This document shows, one piece after another, positions 1 through 6,369 of a stretch of 7,890 nucleotides of DNA (the first letter of the stretch is position 1; the number at the start of each line of letters is the position of its first letter). The notes below the pieces were generated by a model, which saw only the letters and a program-made list of their open reading frames with translations, was not told the origin of the DNA and ran no database searches. A program made the translations under genes and the position numbers. Origin of the DNA: an uncultured Eubacterium sp. (GTDB taxonomy: Bacteria > Bacillota > Clostridia > Lachnospirales > Lachnospiraceae). The DNA lies in NCBI GenBank assembly GCA_910586045.1, contig CAJUIH010000131.1, positions 1 through 7,890 of the forward strand, in the 5' to 3' direction.

Positions 1-82
1 CATTCTTCCAACGTCGCCGCAAGCCAGACCTGCGTCCCTCATCCGGCTGGTTTTCGCTGGTTCTGCGTATCATATACTACAT
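1..82. repeat. Dispersed intergenic repeat, copy 1
   Basis: This stretch matches 5027-5108 without gaps at 71 of 82 positions, and only 3 of the first 55 bases differ. It starts at the window edge, so it may extend further left. It contains a short inverted repeat, AAGCCAG (21-27) with CTGGTTT (47-53), which pairs with one G-U wobble if the + strand is transcribed; the other copy pairs perfectly. No convincing reading frame runs through it. It is most likely a dispersed intergenic palindromic element. Its family is not recognised. Confidence 0.8.
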
Positions 83-187
83 AGAAATGAAAAACAGCAC
101 ATGGATGGCTGACAAGATTTTACGAATCCGTTTTATGTATTATGATGTATGTATAGGATACCAGTTGTAAAGACTGCAAAGATTAGG
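83..187. other. Intergenic, nothing recognised
   Basis: AT-rich DNA between the repeat and the foldback element. I see no supported reading frame, hairpin or promoter. Any gene served by this region would lie left of the window. Confidence 0.5.
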
Positions 188-298
188 AACTGTCCCGAAA
201 TAACTTACCTATAGTTCGCAGGATTTTTCTTCGAGTGTGCAGTTCAAAAATCGGGCGAGAAAAAGACAAGAACTATGGTAAGATATTTTGGGACAGTT
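188..298. mobile_element. MITE-like foldback element with about 30-bp terminal inverted repeats
   Basis: The left arm (188-217, starting AACTGTCCC) is the reverse complement of the right arm (270-298, ending GGGACAGTT), with two mismatches and a one-base indel. The 52-bp centre can also partly fold, for example GATTTTT at 222-228 with AAAAATC at 246-252. At 111 bp, with long terminal inverted repeats and no coding capacity, it fits a miniature inverted-repeat element mobilised in trans. No clear target duplication is visible; TTAG occurs near both ends (183-186 and 301-304) but not symmetrically. The parental transposon is unknown. Confidence 0.65.
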
Positions 299-303
299 GT
301 TTA

Positions 304-372
304 GCTGGGAGAGATGGTTTGCCCGGCATTCTGGAGGGCCGCCAGAATGCCGGGCAAACCGTCTCTCCCAGC
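304..372. repeat. Long near-perfect inverted repeat (31-bp arms, 7-base loop)
   Basis: Arms 304-334 and 342-372 are complementary over all 31 positions, apart from T315 opposite G361, which would be a G-U wobble in RNA. The loop is AGGGCCG. The hairpin is GC-rich in an AT-rich gap and no T-tract follows it, so it is not an ordinary terminator. It begins six bases after the MITE-like element and ends about 55 bases before the predicted operator. It lies upstream of the predicted start of operon transcription, so it is not expected in that mRNA. It may be a second foldback element, a processed-RNA signal for an upstream transcript, or a DNA-level structure. Confidence 0.8.
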
Positions 373-426
373 GTTCGGCAGGCCAAAATGTAACACTTTA
401 TCTGAATTATTACTTCTATGCGGTTA

Positions 427-458
427 TTCATATGAAATTCATACCCCCATGATAAAAT
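427..458 (+). promoter_or_regulatory. Predicted operon promoter with response-regulator direct repeat
   Basis: TTCATATGAAATTCAT at 427-442 holds two TTCAT half-sites 11 bases apart, about one helical turn, the usual layout for OmpR-family binding sites. Ten bases later comes TAAAAT (453-458), a 5/6 match to the -10 consensus. No good -35 hexamer exists, as expected for an activator-dependent promoter where the operator replaces the -35 box. Transcription would start near 465, giving a leader of about 50 bases. The same pattern and spacing recur at 2657-2688. Function is inferred. Confidence 0.55.
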
Positions 459-515
459 AACAAAAAAAGAAGCAGCATACAGCGCCGATACACGCGGCTG
501 CACAGAAAGGAGCAA

Positions 516-1205
516 ATGATGCAGGAACATAACCGGGTACTTTTTTTGGAAGACGAACCAACGATCCGCGAGGTTTTAAAGGAATATATGGCCGTTTCCG
601 GCTATGATGTAACGGAAGCAGAACGGGGAAAGCAGGCTATGGAGCTGCTGCGGGAACGGGAATTTGACGCGGCGGTGCTGGATATTATGGTGCCGGATTT
701 GGACGGATTCGCTGTACTGCAGTATATCCGCAGCCGGAAACCGGACATGGCGGTTATTATGCTGACCGCTTTGGATGATGAAAAAACGCAGGTCAGGGCA
801 TTTAATCTGTATGCGGATGATTATATTATTAAGCCGGTTTCCCCGATTATCCTGCTAAAGCGGATGGAGACGGTATTAAGGCGGACAGCGGGCAGTAAAC
901 AGGCGAAAGCGGGACAGGGGCAGGATGGGATTTATTTGCAGCAGGAATCTTACAGCGCGTATTTTCAGGGGGAAAAGCTGCCATTGACACTCAGTGAATA
1001 CCTGCTTTTGCAGGCATTGTATGAACAGCCGAACCGTGTGTTTACCAGAGAACAATTGATTCTGCGTATTTACAATGAAGATTATGTCGGAAATGACAGG
1101 ATTATCGACGCGCATGTAAAAAACCTCAGGAAAAAACTCCCCGGGCCTTATATAACAACGGTAATTGGAGTCGGTTATCAATTTAATCGGGAGGCAGGTA
1201 AATGA
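516..1205 (+). CDS. OmpR-family two-component response regulator
   Basis: This is a cytoplasmic transcription regulator of 229 residues, the usual length for the OmpR/PhoB family. The receiver domain (about 7-122) has the acidic pair E12-D13, the phospho-acceptor D56 in VLDIMVPDLDG, the switch residue T84 and the conserved K106 in the IIKP motif. A linker of about 15 residues leads to a C-terminal winged helix-turn-helix (about 139-225), with the probable recognition helix at 194-208. Two ATGs are adjacent. AAAGGAG (506-512) lies only 3 bases before the first and 6 before the second (519), so translation may start at residue 2. Its stop overlaps the kinase start in an ATGA, so the pair should be translationally coupled. 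The kinase next door is its likely partner, and the repeats at 427-442 and 2657-2672 are its likely binding sites. The family assignment is firm; the signal and regulon are inferred. Confidence 0.93.
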   Translation: MMQEHNRVLFLEDEPTIREVLKEYMAVSGYDVTEAERGKQAMELLREREFDAAVLDIMVPDLDGFAVLQYIRSRKPDMAVIMLTALDDEKTQVRAFNLYADDYIIKPVSPIILLKRMETVLRRTAGSKQAKAGQGQDGIYLQQESYSAYFQGEKLPLTLSEYLLLQALYEQPNRVFTREQLILRIYNEDYVGNDRIIDAHVKNLRKKLPGPYITTVIGVGYQFNREAGK

Positions 1206-2746
1206 GGGAGCTTGGAAGAAAAAATTTGTTTTACAGTATGCTGCTTGCAGTCGTGCTGCTGTTGTGCCTGCTCGGTTATTTTGTACTGATGCTGCCGTCT
1301 TTGTATGTCAGCTATACGGAGGAACAGAACCTAAAAGCGATTAAAACCCAGCATCAGACTTTTATGGATCAAGGGAGTTATGAGGGGGTTCCTGTTAAAA
1401 ATCCTACCGCATGTGTTACGATTGCGATCCCGTTTCAGGAAAACAGAATTTCCCTGTACTCTAAAGTGGTGTCCATAAACATTACACCGACAGAAAGCAC
1501 TGCCATATGTCTGCTGAAAGAGATCCAGGAATGGATCCGCCAGATGCGGATGGACGACATTCAGGAGCGGCAAATACGAGCGAGGATTCGTGCATGGCAG
1601 AAACAAATGGAACGCATAGGCAGGGACCATGTTCGAATGCCGTTTCTGGCCGAAGTCATACGTCCTGCAGAATCAAACGGCATGTATCAGGAAGAGTCTT
1701 TTCGGATCTATCCCGTTTCTGACCAGATGGTAATCCTGGAATCCAGCGTCGCCGATGGAAATGCCCGGTATACGAACTATCTGGCAGTGGAGAAAACAAA
1801 AGGGGAGATTGTTTTTTCCGTATTGCCGGTGGTTACGCCGGATATGGAAGAAATCAGGCCGATTGTAATGCAGAGTATCCCTATGCTCTGTTCGGTAGTT
1901 TTATTGCTGGTTCTGCTGTTTTCGAGGGTGTATTCTGCCGGTATTGTATCTCCGGTTTATCGGAAACTGCAGGATGTAAACGAGACGCTGCGCGAGGAAA
2001 ACGAACGGCAGGAAGTCTTTTTGCGCGCTTCCTCCCATCAGTTGAAGACGCCGGTTACAGCGGCGCTGCTGCTGCTGGACGGGATGATTGGCCGGATTGG
2101 CAAGTACCAGGACCGGGATTACTATCTGCCGAAAGTAAAGGAACAGCTTCTTTCCATGCGCCGGATTGTAGAGGAAATACTGTCGATCCACTGGCAGCGT
2201 GAAACGGGGCCTGTATGCGCGGTCTGTTTGTATGATTTGATGGAAACGCAGCTTGATTCCTATGCGGTGGCGGCCGCGGAACGAAAGCTGACGGTTGCAT
2301 TGGAGGGCGACCGCCAGGCACGGGTTTGTACGGATGGAGACTGCCTGTCAAAGATATTGGATAACCTGCTGTCGAATGCGGTGGCCTATACGCCGCCGGG
2401 TGGGCATATTTATGTTTGGGTCGGCAGGCAGAGTGTCCGGATCCAAAATAAAGGGGCGGCTATTCCGCGGGAAATCATGCCGCATATTTTTGAACCGTTT
2501 GTGCGCGGCGCACAGGAAATGCCGTCTAATGGGCTTGGACTGTATATTGCGGCCTATTATGCAAAAATGATTCATGCCAGACTGCGTATAGACAATCAAG
2601 AGGATTGTGTGGAAGCGGTTTTGGAATTTGCTTCTTTACAGCATTTGCACAGCATCTTCATCGGAACTTCACAGCAATCGGGTAGGATAGAAAATAGAAA
2701 AAGCAAAAAAAGTCAAAATCGGAGAGGAGATGGTTTGGATTGCTGA
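1202..2746 (+). CDS. Membrane sensor histidine kinase
   Basis: This 514-residue inner-membrane kinase has a first membrane segment at about 9-31, an extracytoplasmic region of about 190 residues (33-222) and a second membrane segment at about 226-246. A HisKA dimerisation domain follows, with phospho-acceptor H279 in ASSHQLKTP. The ATPase domain has the N box (DNLLSNA, N388 and N392), a G1 box written NKGAAI with N416 where Asp is more usual, HIFEPF, and G2 GLGLYIA (444-450). The large sensor region separates it from BceS-type kinases, which have almost no outer loop. The recognisable ATPase fold ends near residue 479. The last 35 residues are basic and look like translated intergenic DNA: they cover the predicted internal promoter and the ribosome binding site of the next gene. 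The frame overlaps that gene by 7 bases. It probably phosphorylates the regulator encoded just upstream. The ligand is unknown. Confidence 0.92.
   Translation: MRELGRKNLFYSMLLAVVLLLCLLGYFVLMLPSLYVSYTEEQNLKAIKTQHQTFMDQGSYEGVPVKNPTACVTIAIPFQENRISLYSKVVSINITPTESTAICLLKEIQEWIRQMRMDDIQERQIRARIRAWQKQMERIGRDHVRMPFLAEVIRPAESNGMYQEESFRIYPVSDQMVILESSVADGNARYTNYLAVEKTKGEIVFSVLPVVTPDMEEIRPIVMQSIPMLCSVVLLLVLLFSRVYSAGIVSPVYRKLQDVNETLREENERQEVFLRASSHQLKTPVTAALLLLDGMIGRIGKYQDRDYYLPKVKEQLLSMRRIVEEILSIHWQRETGPVCAVCLYDLMETQLDSYAVAAAERKLTVALEGDRQARVCTDGDCLSKILDNLLSNAVAYTPPGGHIYVWVGRQSVRIQNKGAAIPREIMPHIFEPFVRGAQEMPSNGLGLYIAAYYAKMIHARLRIDNQEDCVEAVLEFASLQHLHSIFIGTSQQSGRIENRKSKKSQNRRGDGLDC
2657..2688 (+). promoter_or_regulatory. 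Predicted internal promoter for the transporter genes
   Basis: TTCATCGGAACTTCAC (2657-2672) matches the operator at 427-442 at 12 of 16 positions, keeping both TTCA half-sites at an 11-base period and the central GAA. Exactly 10 bases later is TAGGAT (2683-2688), a 4/6 match to the -10 consensus. A start near 2695 would give a leader of about 45 bases before the TTG at 2740, like the layout at the operon head. It lies within the kinase reading frame, in the part encoding its non-conserved tail. Inferred from sequence only. Confidence 0.5.
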
Positions 2747-3624
2747 CTATTGAGAAATTGCATGTGCAGTTTGGGAAATTTACCGCTTTGGATATTCAAA
2801 GTCCAATCCGTGTGGAAAAAGGGGACCGTGTCGGAATTATAGGCTCAAATGGGGCGGGAAAAAGCACGCTGATTAAAAGTATTTTAGGGCTGGTTCCTTA
2901 TCAGGGAACTGTCCGCTGCCAGCTAAAGCCCGCGGAAATCGCAGTGCATATGCAGTTTAACGGATATACGGATTCGATGCCTGTAAAATATATTATGGAA
3001 GCCGTTTTGCAGACGAAGATTTCCGGCAATCGGAAGCTGCAGGAGCTGATTGCCTATTTTGAATTTGAAAACTGCCTGAAAAAGAAATACAGTAAATTAT
3101 CCGGCGGGCAGAAACAGCGGTTTACGATTATTATGATCCTGATGCAGGATGCGCCGCTGACGTTTTATGATGAAGTGACTTCAGGGCTGGATTTTGAAAC
3201 GAGGCAGAAGCTGGTGGAAAAACTGGCGGAGTGGTATGCGGGCAGGGATTCCAGTCTGTGTATGGTTTCCCATTATTATGAAGAACTGGAGCAGCTTGCG
3301 GATAAGCTGTTGATTTTAGACGAGGGCAAGGTCATTGATTACGGAGGGAAAGAGGAATTATTTCAAAAGTACTGCGGGAGGTCGGTTCTGATCTTGGAAG
3401 CCTGCGAACAAAACGAGCGGCTTGTCCGGGACTGCAGGAAACTGGCGTCCCCGGCGCACCTGCTGGTTTTGTCTTGTGAAACAGAGGAAATGGAAGAGCA
3501 GACAGTAAGCCGGCTGGTTCGTCATAATGTAAATTTTAAACGCAGCAATAACGACATTGAAAGCATTTATTGTAATGCATGTAATGCAAAACTGGCGTAT
3601 AGAGGAGAATCCTATGCAGACTAA
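2740..3624 (+). CDS. ABC transporter ATP-binding protein
   Basis: This 294-residue ATPase subunit powers the permease encoded directly downstream. It has Walker A GSNGAGKST (35-43), a Q-loop glutamine at 72, signature LSGGQ (120-124), Walker B ending D144-E145, D-loop SGLD and switch H178. The Walker B region reads YDEVTSGLD, with Val where DEPTSGLD is usual. About 80 residues follow the core ATPase, as in many drug or bacteriocin-immunity type subunits. The start is TTG; GGAGAGGAG (2721-2729) sits 10 bases before it and the protein then begins right at the first strand of the fold. An ATG at 2730 opens only a 7-codon frame. It overlaps the kinase by 7 bases and the permease by 11. Linkage to a two-component system suggests inducible export or self-protection. 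The substrate cannot be read from the sequence. Confidence 0.93.
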   Translation: MLTIEKLHVQFGKFTALDIQSPIRVEKGDRVGIIGSNGAGKSTLIKSILGLVPYQGTVRCQLKPAEIAVHMQFNGYTDSMPVKYIMEAVLQTKISGNRKLQELIAYFEFENCLKKKYSKLSGGQKQRFTIIMILMQDAPLTFYDEVTSGLDFETRQKLVEKLAEWYAGRDSSLCMVSHYYEELEQLADKLLILDEGKVIDYGGKEELFQKYCGRSVLILEACEQNERLVRDCRKLASPAHLLVLSCETEEMEEQTVSRLVRHNVNFKRSNNDIESIYCNACNAKLAYRGESYAD

Positions 3625-4396
3625 GAAAAGAAAACTAATATCGATACAAATGGTCGGATTTGAATTGCGCAATGTAATCGGAAATCCGTATGTCCATATA
3701 TTTGGGATTGGGCTGCCGATTGTACTGGCGATGCTGATTACAAGGATGGCTGTATCAGAGATTCCAAATGAAATGGCGGCCACAGCAGCGGCGACGTCGG
3801 TTTATCTTGGGGCGGCTGCGATGATTCCGATGGCGGTGCTGCTGATGGGATATGCGGTTGGATACGCGGAGGAAATGGCCAGGGGCGTACAGGAGCGCAT
3901 GCAGTTATTCGGCATCAGCAGCAGGATGACGTTTTGCAACCGGGCAGTGGCGGAACTCTTTTTTCTGATCGTCGCATTTGGGCTGTTTTTCGGATCCGGA
4001 TGCATGTTCTTTCAATTAAAGCGTCCGACGGCGGCGGGTCTATTTTGTTATATTTTCTGTATGATTGTATTTAGTATGATTTGCATGGCGTTAGCGCATG
4101 GCGTGGCATGTCTTTGCCGCAATTTTGGAAAGACCTACTGCGTGGGCATGCTTATTTATTTTTCCTTTTTGATACTGGGCGGAATGATGGGACTTTCGTA
4201 CGAAGATCTGCCGGGATGGGCGCAGGCGGCGGCAAAGCTGCTGCCGGTCACGTATATAAACCGGGATTTTTATCAAATCTGGACGGGAAAGACGTACCAA
4301 TTTATGCCGATGGTCCAGTCCTATTTGTTTTTGGGCGCAGTGGCGCTGCTTGTGCTTTGCGTACCGGATGTGGTGCGCACACTGCGGCGGAAATAA
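3614..4396 (+). CDS. ABC-2-type transporter permease
   Basis: This 260-residue integral membrane protein has about six hydrophobic segments (roughly 24-44, 63-84, 113-135, 141-166, 176-194 and 233-252), the usual plan and length for an ABC-2 permease. The start at 3614 is chosen because AGAGGAG (3601-3607) lies 6 bases upstream and the protein then begins with a short basic cytoplasmic stretch (MQTKKRK). A longer frame from 3557 would overlap the ATPase gene by 68 bases and lacks a comparable site. The true overlap with the ATPase is 11 bases. With only one permease gene, the transporter is probably a homodimer of this subunit with two ATPase subunits. It most resembles drug or antimicrobial-peptide export or immunity systems, but no substrate-specific motif is visible. 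No clear terminator follows. Confidence 0.88.
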   Translation: MQTKKRKLISIQMVGFELRNVIGNPYVHIFGIGLPIVLAMLITRMAVSEIPNEMAATAAATSVYLGAAAMIPMAVLLMGYAVGYAEEMARGVQERMQLFGISSRMTFCNRAVAELFFLIVAFGLFFGSGCMFFQLKRPTAAGLFCYIFCMIVFSMICMALAHGVACLCRNFGKTYCVGMLIYFSFLILGGMMGLSYEDLPGWAQAAAKLLPVTYINRDFYQIWTGKTYQFMPMVQSYLFLGAVALLVLCVPDVVRTLRRK

Positions 4397-4418
4397 GAGA
4401 TGGTTCTTGAAAAATGAT

Positions 4419-4448
4419 GTATAAAAACCGTACCTTTTCCACATAATA
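4419..4448 (+). promoter_or_regulatory. Possible sigma-G-like forespore promoter
   Basis: GTATA (4419-4423) and CATAATA (4442-4448), separated by 18 bases, resemble the GNATA and CATNNTA boxes of forespore sigma factors known from Bacillus. The start would fall near 4455, about 40 bases before the coat-like gene. Supported only by pattern and by the sporulation character of the downstream gene. Confidence 0.35.
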
Positions 4449-4489
4449 GGATCTGTATTCAGCAGTTAACTATTTAAGAAAGAGGTACG
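4429..4489 (+). promoter_or_regulatory. Possible ribosome-binding-site sequestering hairpin
   Basis: CGTACCTTTT (4429-4438) can pair over 10 bp, with one G-U, with AAGAGGTACG (4480-4489), which covers most of the AAAGAGG ribosome binding site of the coat-like gene. The loop is 41 bases. It would form only in read-through transcripts from the upstream operon, because the candidate promoter at 4419-4448 starts downstream of the left arm. Confidence 0.3.
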
Positions 4490-4494
4490 AAAAC

Positions 4495-4953
4495 ATGATT
4501 TTAACGGAAAAAGAAACGACGGCAATTCAGGATCTGCAGACACAGGAACAAAGCTGTATCGAAAAATACAACAGGTACGGCAATGAAGCAAAAGATAGCG
4601 TCTTAAAAGATTTATTCCAAAATCTGGAACGGGAAGAAAAAGAGCATTACCAGTCATTAGGCAAGGTGCTTTCCGGTTCTGTACCGACCTGCAACTGCAA
4701 TGACAACAGCGGGAAAAACTATAATCCGACCGCAACGTACAGCGCGATGACAGAAAGCGAAGACAAGAAGAATGATTGTTTCCTTGCAACGGACTGTATT
4801 GGTACGGAAAAAATGGTTTCTTCCGAATACAACAGCAATGTATTTAAATTTTCTGAACCAAGCCTTCGCAAATTACTGGCGGATATTCAGATTGAAGAAC
4901 AAAATCATGCGGAAATGCTGTATAAGTATAAGACGGTAAACGGCATGTCATAA
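4495..4953 (+). CDS. CotF-like (ferritin-like) spore coat protein
   Basis: This 152-residue protein resembles the small CotF-domain coat proteins of Clostridia. It is mostly helical and begins LTEKE, then a conserved-looking helix with NRYGNEAKD. Two ExxH pairs, E48/H51 and E135/H138, sit in the two helical halves, as in a ferritin-like bundle. Between them is a polar linker (about 60-105) with CNC at 66-68 and further cysteines at 95 and 101. No signal peptide or membrane segment is present. The ribosome binding site AAAGAGG (4479-4485) is 9 bases before the ATG. It is probably a single-gene unit ending at the terminator at 4966-4994. A coat or spore-surface role is inferred from the family; metal binding is possible but unproven. 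Confidence 0.75.
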   Translation: MILTEKETTAIQDLQTQEQSCIEKYNRYGNEAKDSVLKDLFQNLEREEKEHYQSLGKVLSGSVPTCNCNDNSGKNYNPTATYSAMTESEDKKNDCFLATDCIGTEKMVSSEYNSNVFKFSEPSLRKLLADIQIEEQNHAEMLYKYKTVNGMS

Positions 4954-4965
4954 CAGTTGTGAGCG

Positions 4966-4994
4966 AAAAAGGGCGGCGTAAGCTGTCCTTTTTT
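4966..4994 (+). terminator. Rho-independent terminator
   Basis: Arms 4966-4977 and 4982-4993 form a 12-bp stem with two G-U pairs and a GTAA loop. The right arm runs into six T's (4989-4994). It lies 12 bases after the coat-like gene stop. Confidence 0.85.
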
Positions 4995-5026
4995 ATATCA
5001 GTTCAGATAAGGTATTGCCTTCTGAC

Positions 5027-5108
5027 CATTCTTCCAATGCCGCCGCAAACCAGACCTGCGTCCCTCATCCGGCTGGTTTTCTATGGCTCTGCATAATACA
5101 CACTACAT
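5027..5108. repeat. Dispersed intergenic repeat, copy 2
   Basis: Matches 1-82 at 71 of 82 positions with no gaps. Similarity stops near 5108, where IS110-type leader DNA begins, which gives a right boundary for the repeat. The internal inverted repeat AAACCAG (5047-5053) with CTGGTTT (5073-5079) is perfect here. It sits about 30 bases after a terminator, so it belongs to the space between genes. Confidence 0.8.
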
Positions 5109-5140
5109 ATGAATGGGTTTTAATAGGAACACTGTAATAT

Positions 5141-5285
5141 CAAGGCTTTTCGGACGCTACGATTGCGAAAGAACAACTTGCAAATAAAGCCCTTATGTTA
5201 CGCAGTAGGGGCGAAAAGAGCCTTGCGATATGCGGCTTTTCGGGTGAATCTTTGACGGGGATAAGGATTTATACCTAACCCCGGC
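5141..5285 (+). ncRNA. Candidate IS110 bridge RNA (5' non-coding end)
   Basis: The roughly 200-bp leader before the IS110 recombinase remnant is rich in foldable structure. An 8-bp stem with two G-U pairs joins 5189-5196 to 5205-5212. A second hairpin pairs 5212-5222 with 5234-5242 around an 11-base loop, with one bulge. A third pairs GGGG (5257-5260) with CCCC (5279-5282), with an inner AGG/CCT. GGCTTTTCGG occurs twice (5144-5153 and 5234-5243), and the first copy can also compete for the GCGAAAAGAGCC segment. IS110-group elements are known to encode a guide (bridge) RNA in this position. The exact ends and guide loops cannot be fixed by eye. Confidence 0.45.
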
Positions 5286-5313
5286 AAAATGGAATCAAAG
5301 GAGTGATGAAGCT

Positions 5314-6245
5314 ATGTCAGTTTTCCGGGTGGAGTGCAACAAGGGCTATACCGTTATGAGCAACCATGGGGAGCACGGGGGTATACTGATTTCCGATTCA
5401 CAACGTACTGGGATCCATCTTGTATGGGGAGGGACAGGTCAATTTTATTGTTGCAAACCCGCATCATATGAAAAATGTTCCTGGCAAGAAAACAGATGTC
5501 AAAGATGCACAGTGGATAGCCACGCTCCTGCTGTTTGTGAAACGGCTCTGTGAAAAAGGGGCGCTGGATGAACGGGATGTTGGAGAATGTCTCAAAGGCA
5601 CACTGCGGGGCAAAGTTTCGGAAGTCAGGCTTGCTGTTGCGGGGAAGCTTTCCGAACATGACAGGATATTCCTTACAAACCTTGTCAAAGTCAAGGAAAA
5701 CTGCGACAGGGTAATAGAAGACGTGGAACAGCGGATCACGGAATATTCAGAGAAATATGAGCCGGCCATGCAGGCCCTTGAAACAATTCCTGCCGTACAG
5801 AGGAGGGCAAGCGCGATCATTATATCGGAGCTTGGAGTGTATCTTTCCATGTTCCAGACTGCCGGGCATCTGTGCAAATGGGCGGGATTATGCCCCGGAG
5901 ATAACGAAAGCGCGAAAAAGAAGAAGATCATGCGGATCACAAAGGGCAATCCAAGAATCAAGAGTGTTATGTGCCAGTGTGCATGGGCCGCCACCCGCTG
6001 CAAGAAGTTCTTCCTGCGGGACTGATTTTACAGGCTGCGGGCCAGGTGGGAGGGGGGGGGGGACAAAAAGAGCCCTGATTGTTGTAGCGCGGAAACTTCT
6101 TGCCATGGTATGGCATGTTTTGACAACAGGGGAGACATATGATGAGACAAGGTATGAACAGACGAAGAAAAATGAAGAAGAGAGACGTAAACAGAAGTTC
6201 AAAGCCGAAGCAGCTAAACTGGGGTTTAAGCTAATGCCTGTTTAA
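5314..6245 (+). pseudogene. IS110-family recombinase, degenerate
   Basis: IS110 recombinases combine a RuvC-like DEDD domain with a C-terminal domain carrying a catalytic Ser and act with a bridge RNA. Here the reading is broken in several places. The start (ATG 5314 after AAAGGAG at 5297-5303) opens a frame with VECNKGYTVMSN, where an IS110 protein should carry the first catalytic Asp. The conserved NPHHMKNVPGKKTDVKDAQ block lies in a different frame from about 5411, so the segment between is shortened and shifted. After WIATLL (to about 5530) some tens of residues expected in the family appear to be missing. The C-terminal block with WAGLCPGDNESA, which holds the likely catalytic Ser, is present. 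A TGA at 6023-6025 then interrupts it, and an 11-G run (6052-6062) shifts the frame before the family-like tail TKRALIVVARKLLAMVWHVL. It is surely inactive as written. Confidence 0.85.
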
Positions 6246-6369
6246 TCCCTCCTTAAATTGATTATACATTATTGGTTGTTATCATGCAATGAATGATGTG
6301 TTTAGGTAAGGTATATTAAATATATTTTCTGAAATTCATTATTTTGCTTGACTATTTGTTAACATTCAA
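6246..6369. other. AT-rich junction between element remnants
   Basis: This gap joins the end of the IS110 remnant to the integrase fragment, so at least one recombination or deletion junction lies here. No IS110 right end can be recognised. A 16-base palindrome, TAACATT-CA-AATGTTA (6360-6375), overlaps the first codons of the following fragment. A TTGACT (6348-6353) has no good -10 partner. Confidence 0.4.

Noticed and set aside
273..530. An 85-codon minus-strand frame
   Set aside because: It runs across the inverted repeats and the predicted promoter, has no supporting protein features and no good ribosome binding site.
2730..2753. Seven-codon frame from ATG 2730, directly after GGAGAGGAG, as a leader peptide
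   Set aside because: The ribosome binding site touches the ATG with no spacing, and the TTG at 2740 has proper spacing and protein homology.
4397..4428. Terminator for the four-gene operon
   Set aside because: Only a GGTT/AACC pairing is possible, without a GC-rich stem or T-tract.
1..5108. CRISPR array or composite transposon formed by the two repeat copies
   Set aside because: There are only two copies 5 kb apart with no spacers, and they have no transposon-end features or transposase of their own.
5464..6003. A 179-codon minus-strand frame opposite the IS110 relic
   Set aside because: It mirrors the recognisable IS110 coding strand, and its translation is Ser/Thr-rich without a domain.
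6331..6339. GAAATTCAT, identical to half of the operator at 427-442
   Set aside because: The upstream TTCAT half-site is missing and no -10 box lies at the right distance. Probably chance in AT-rich DNA.
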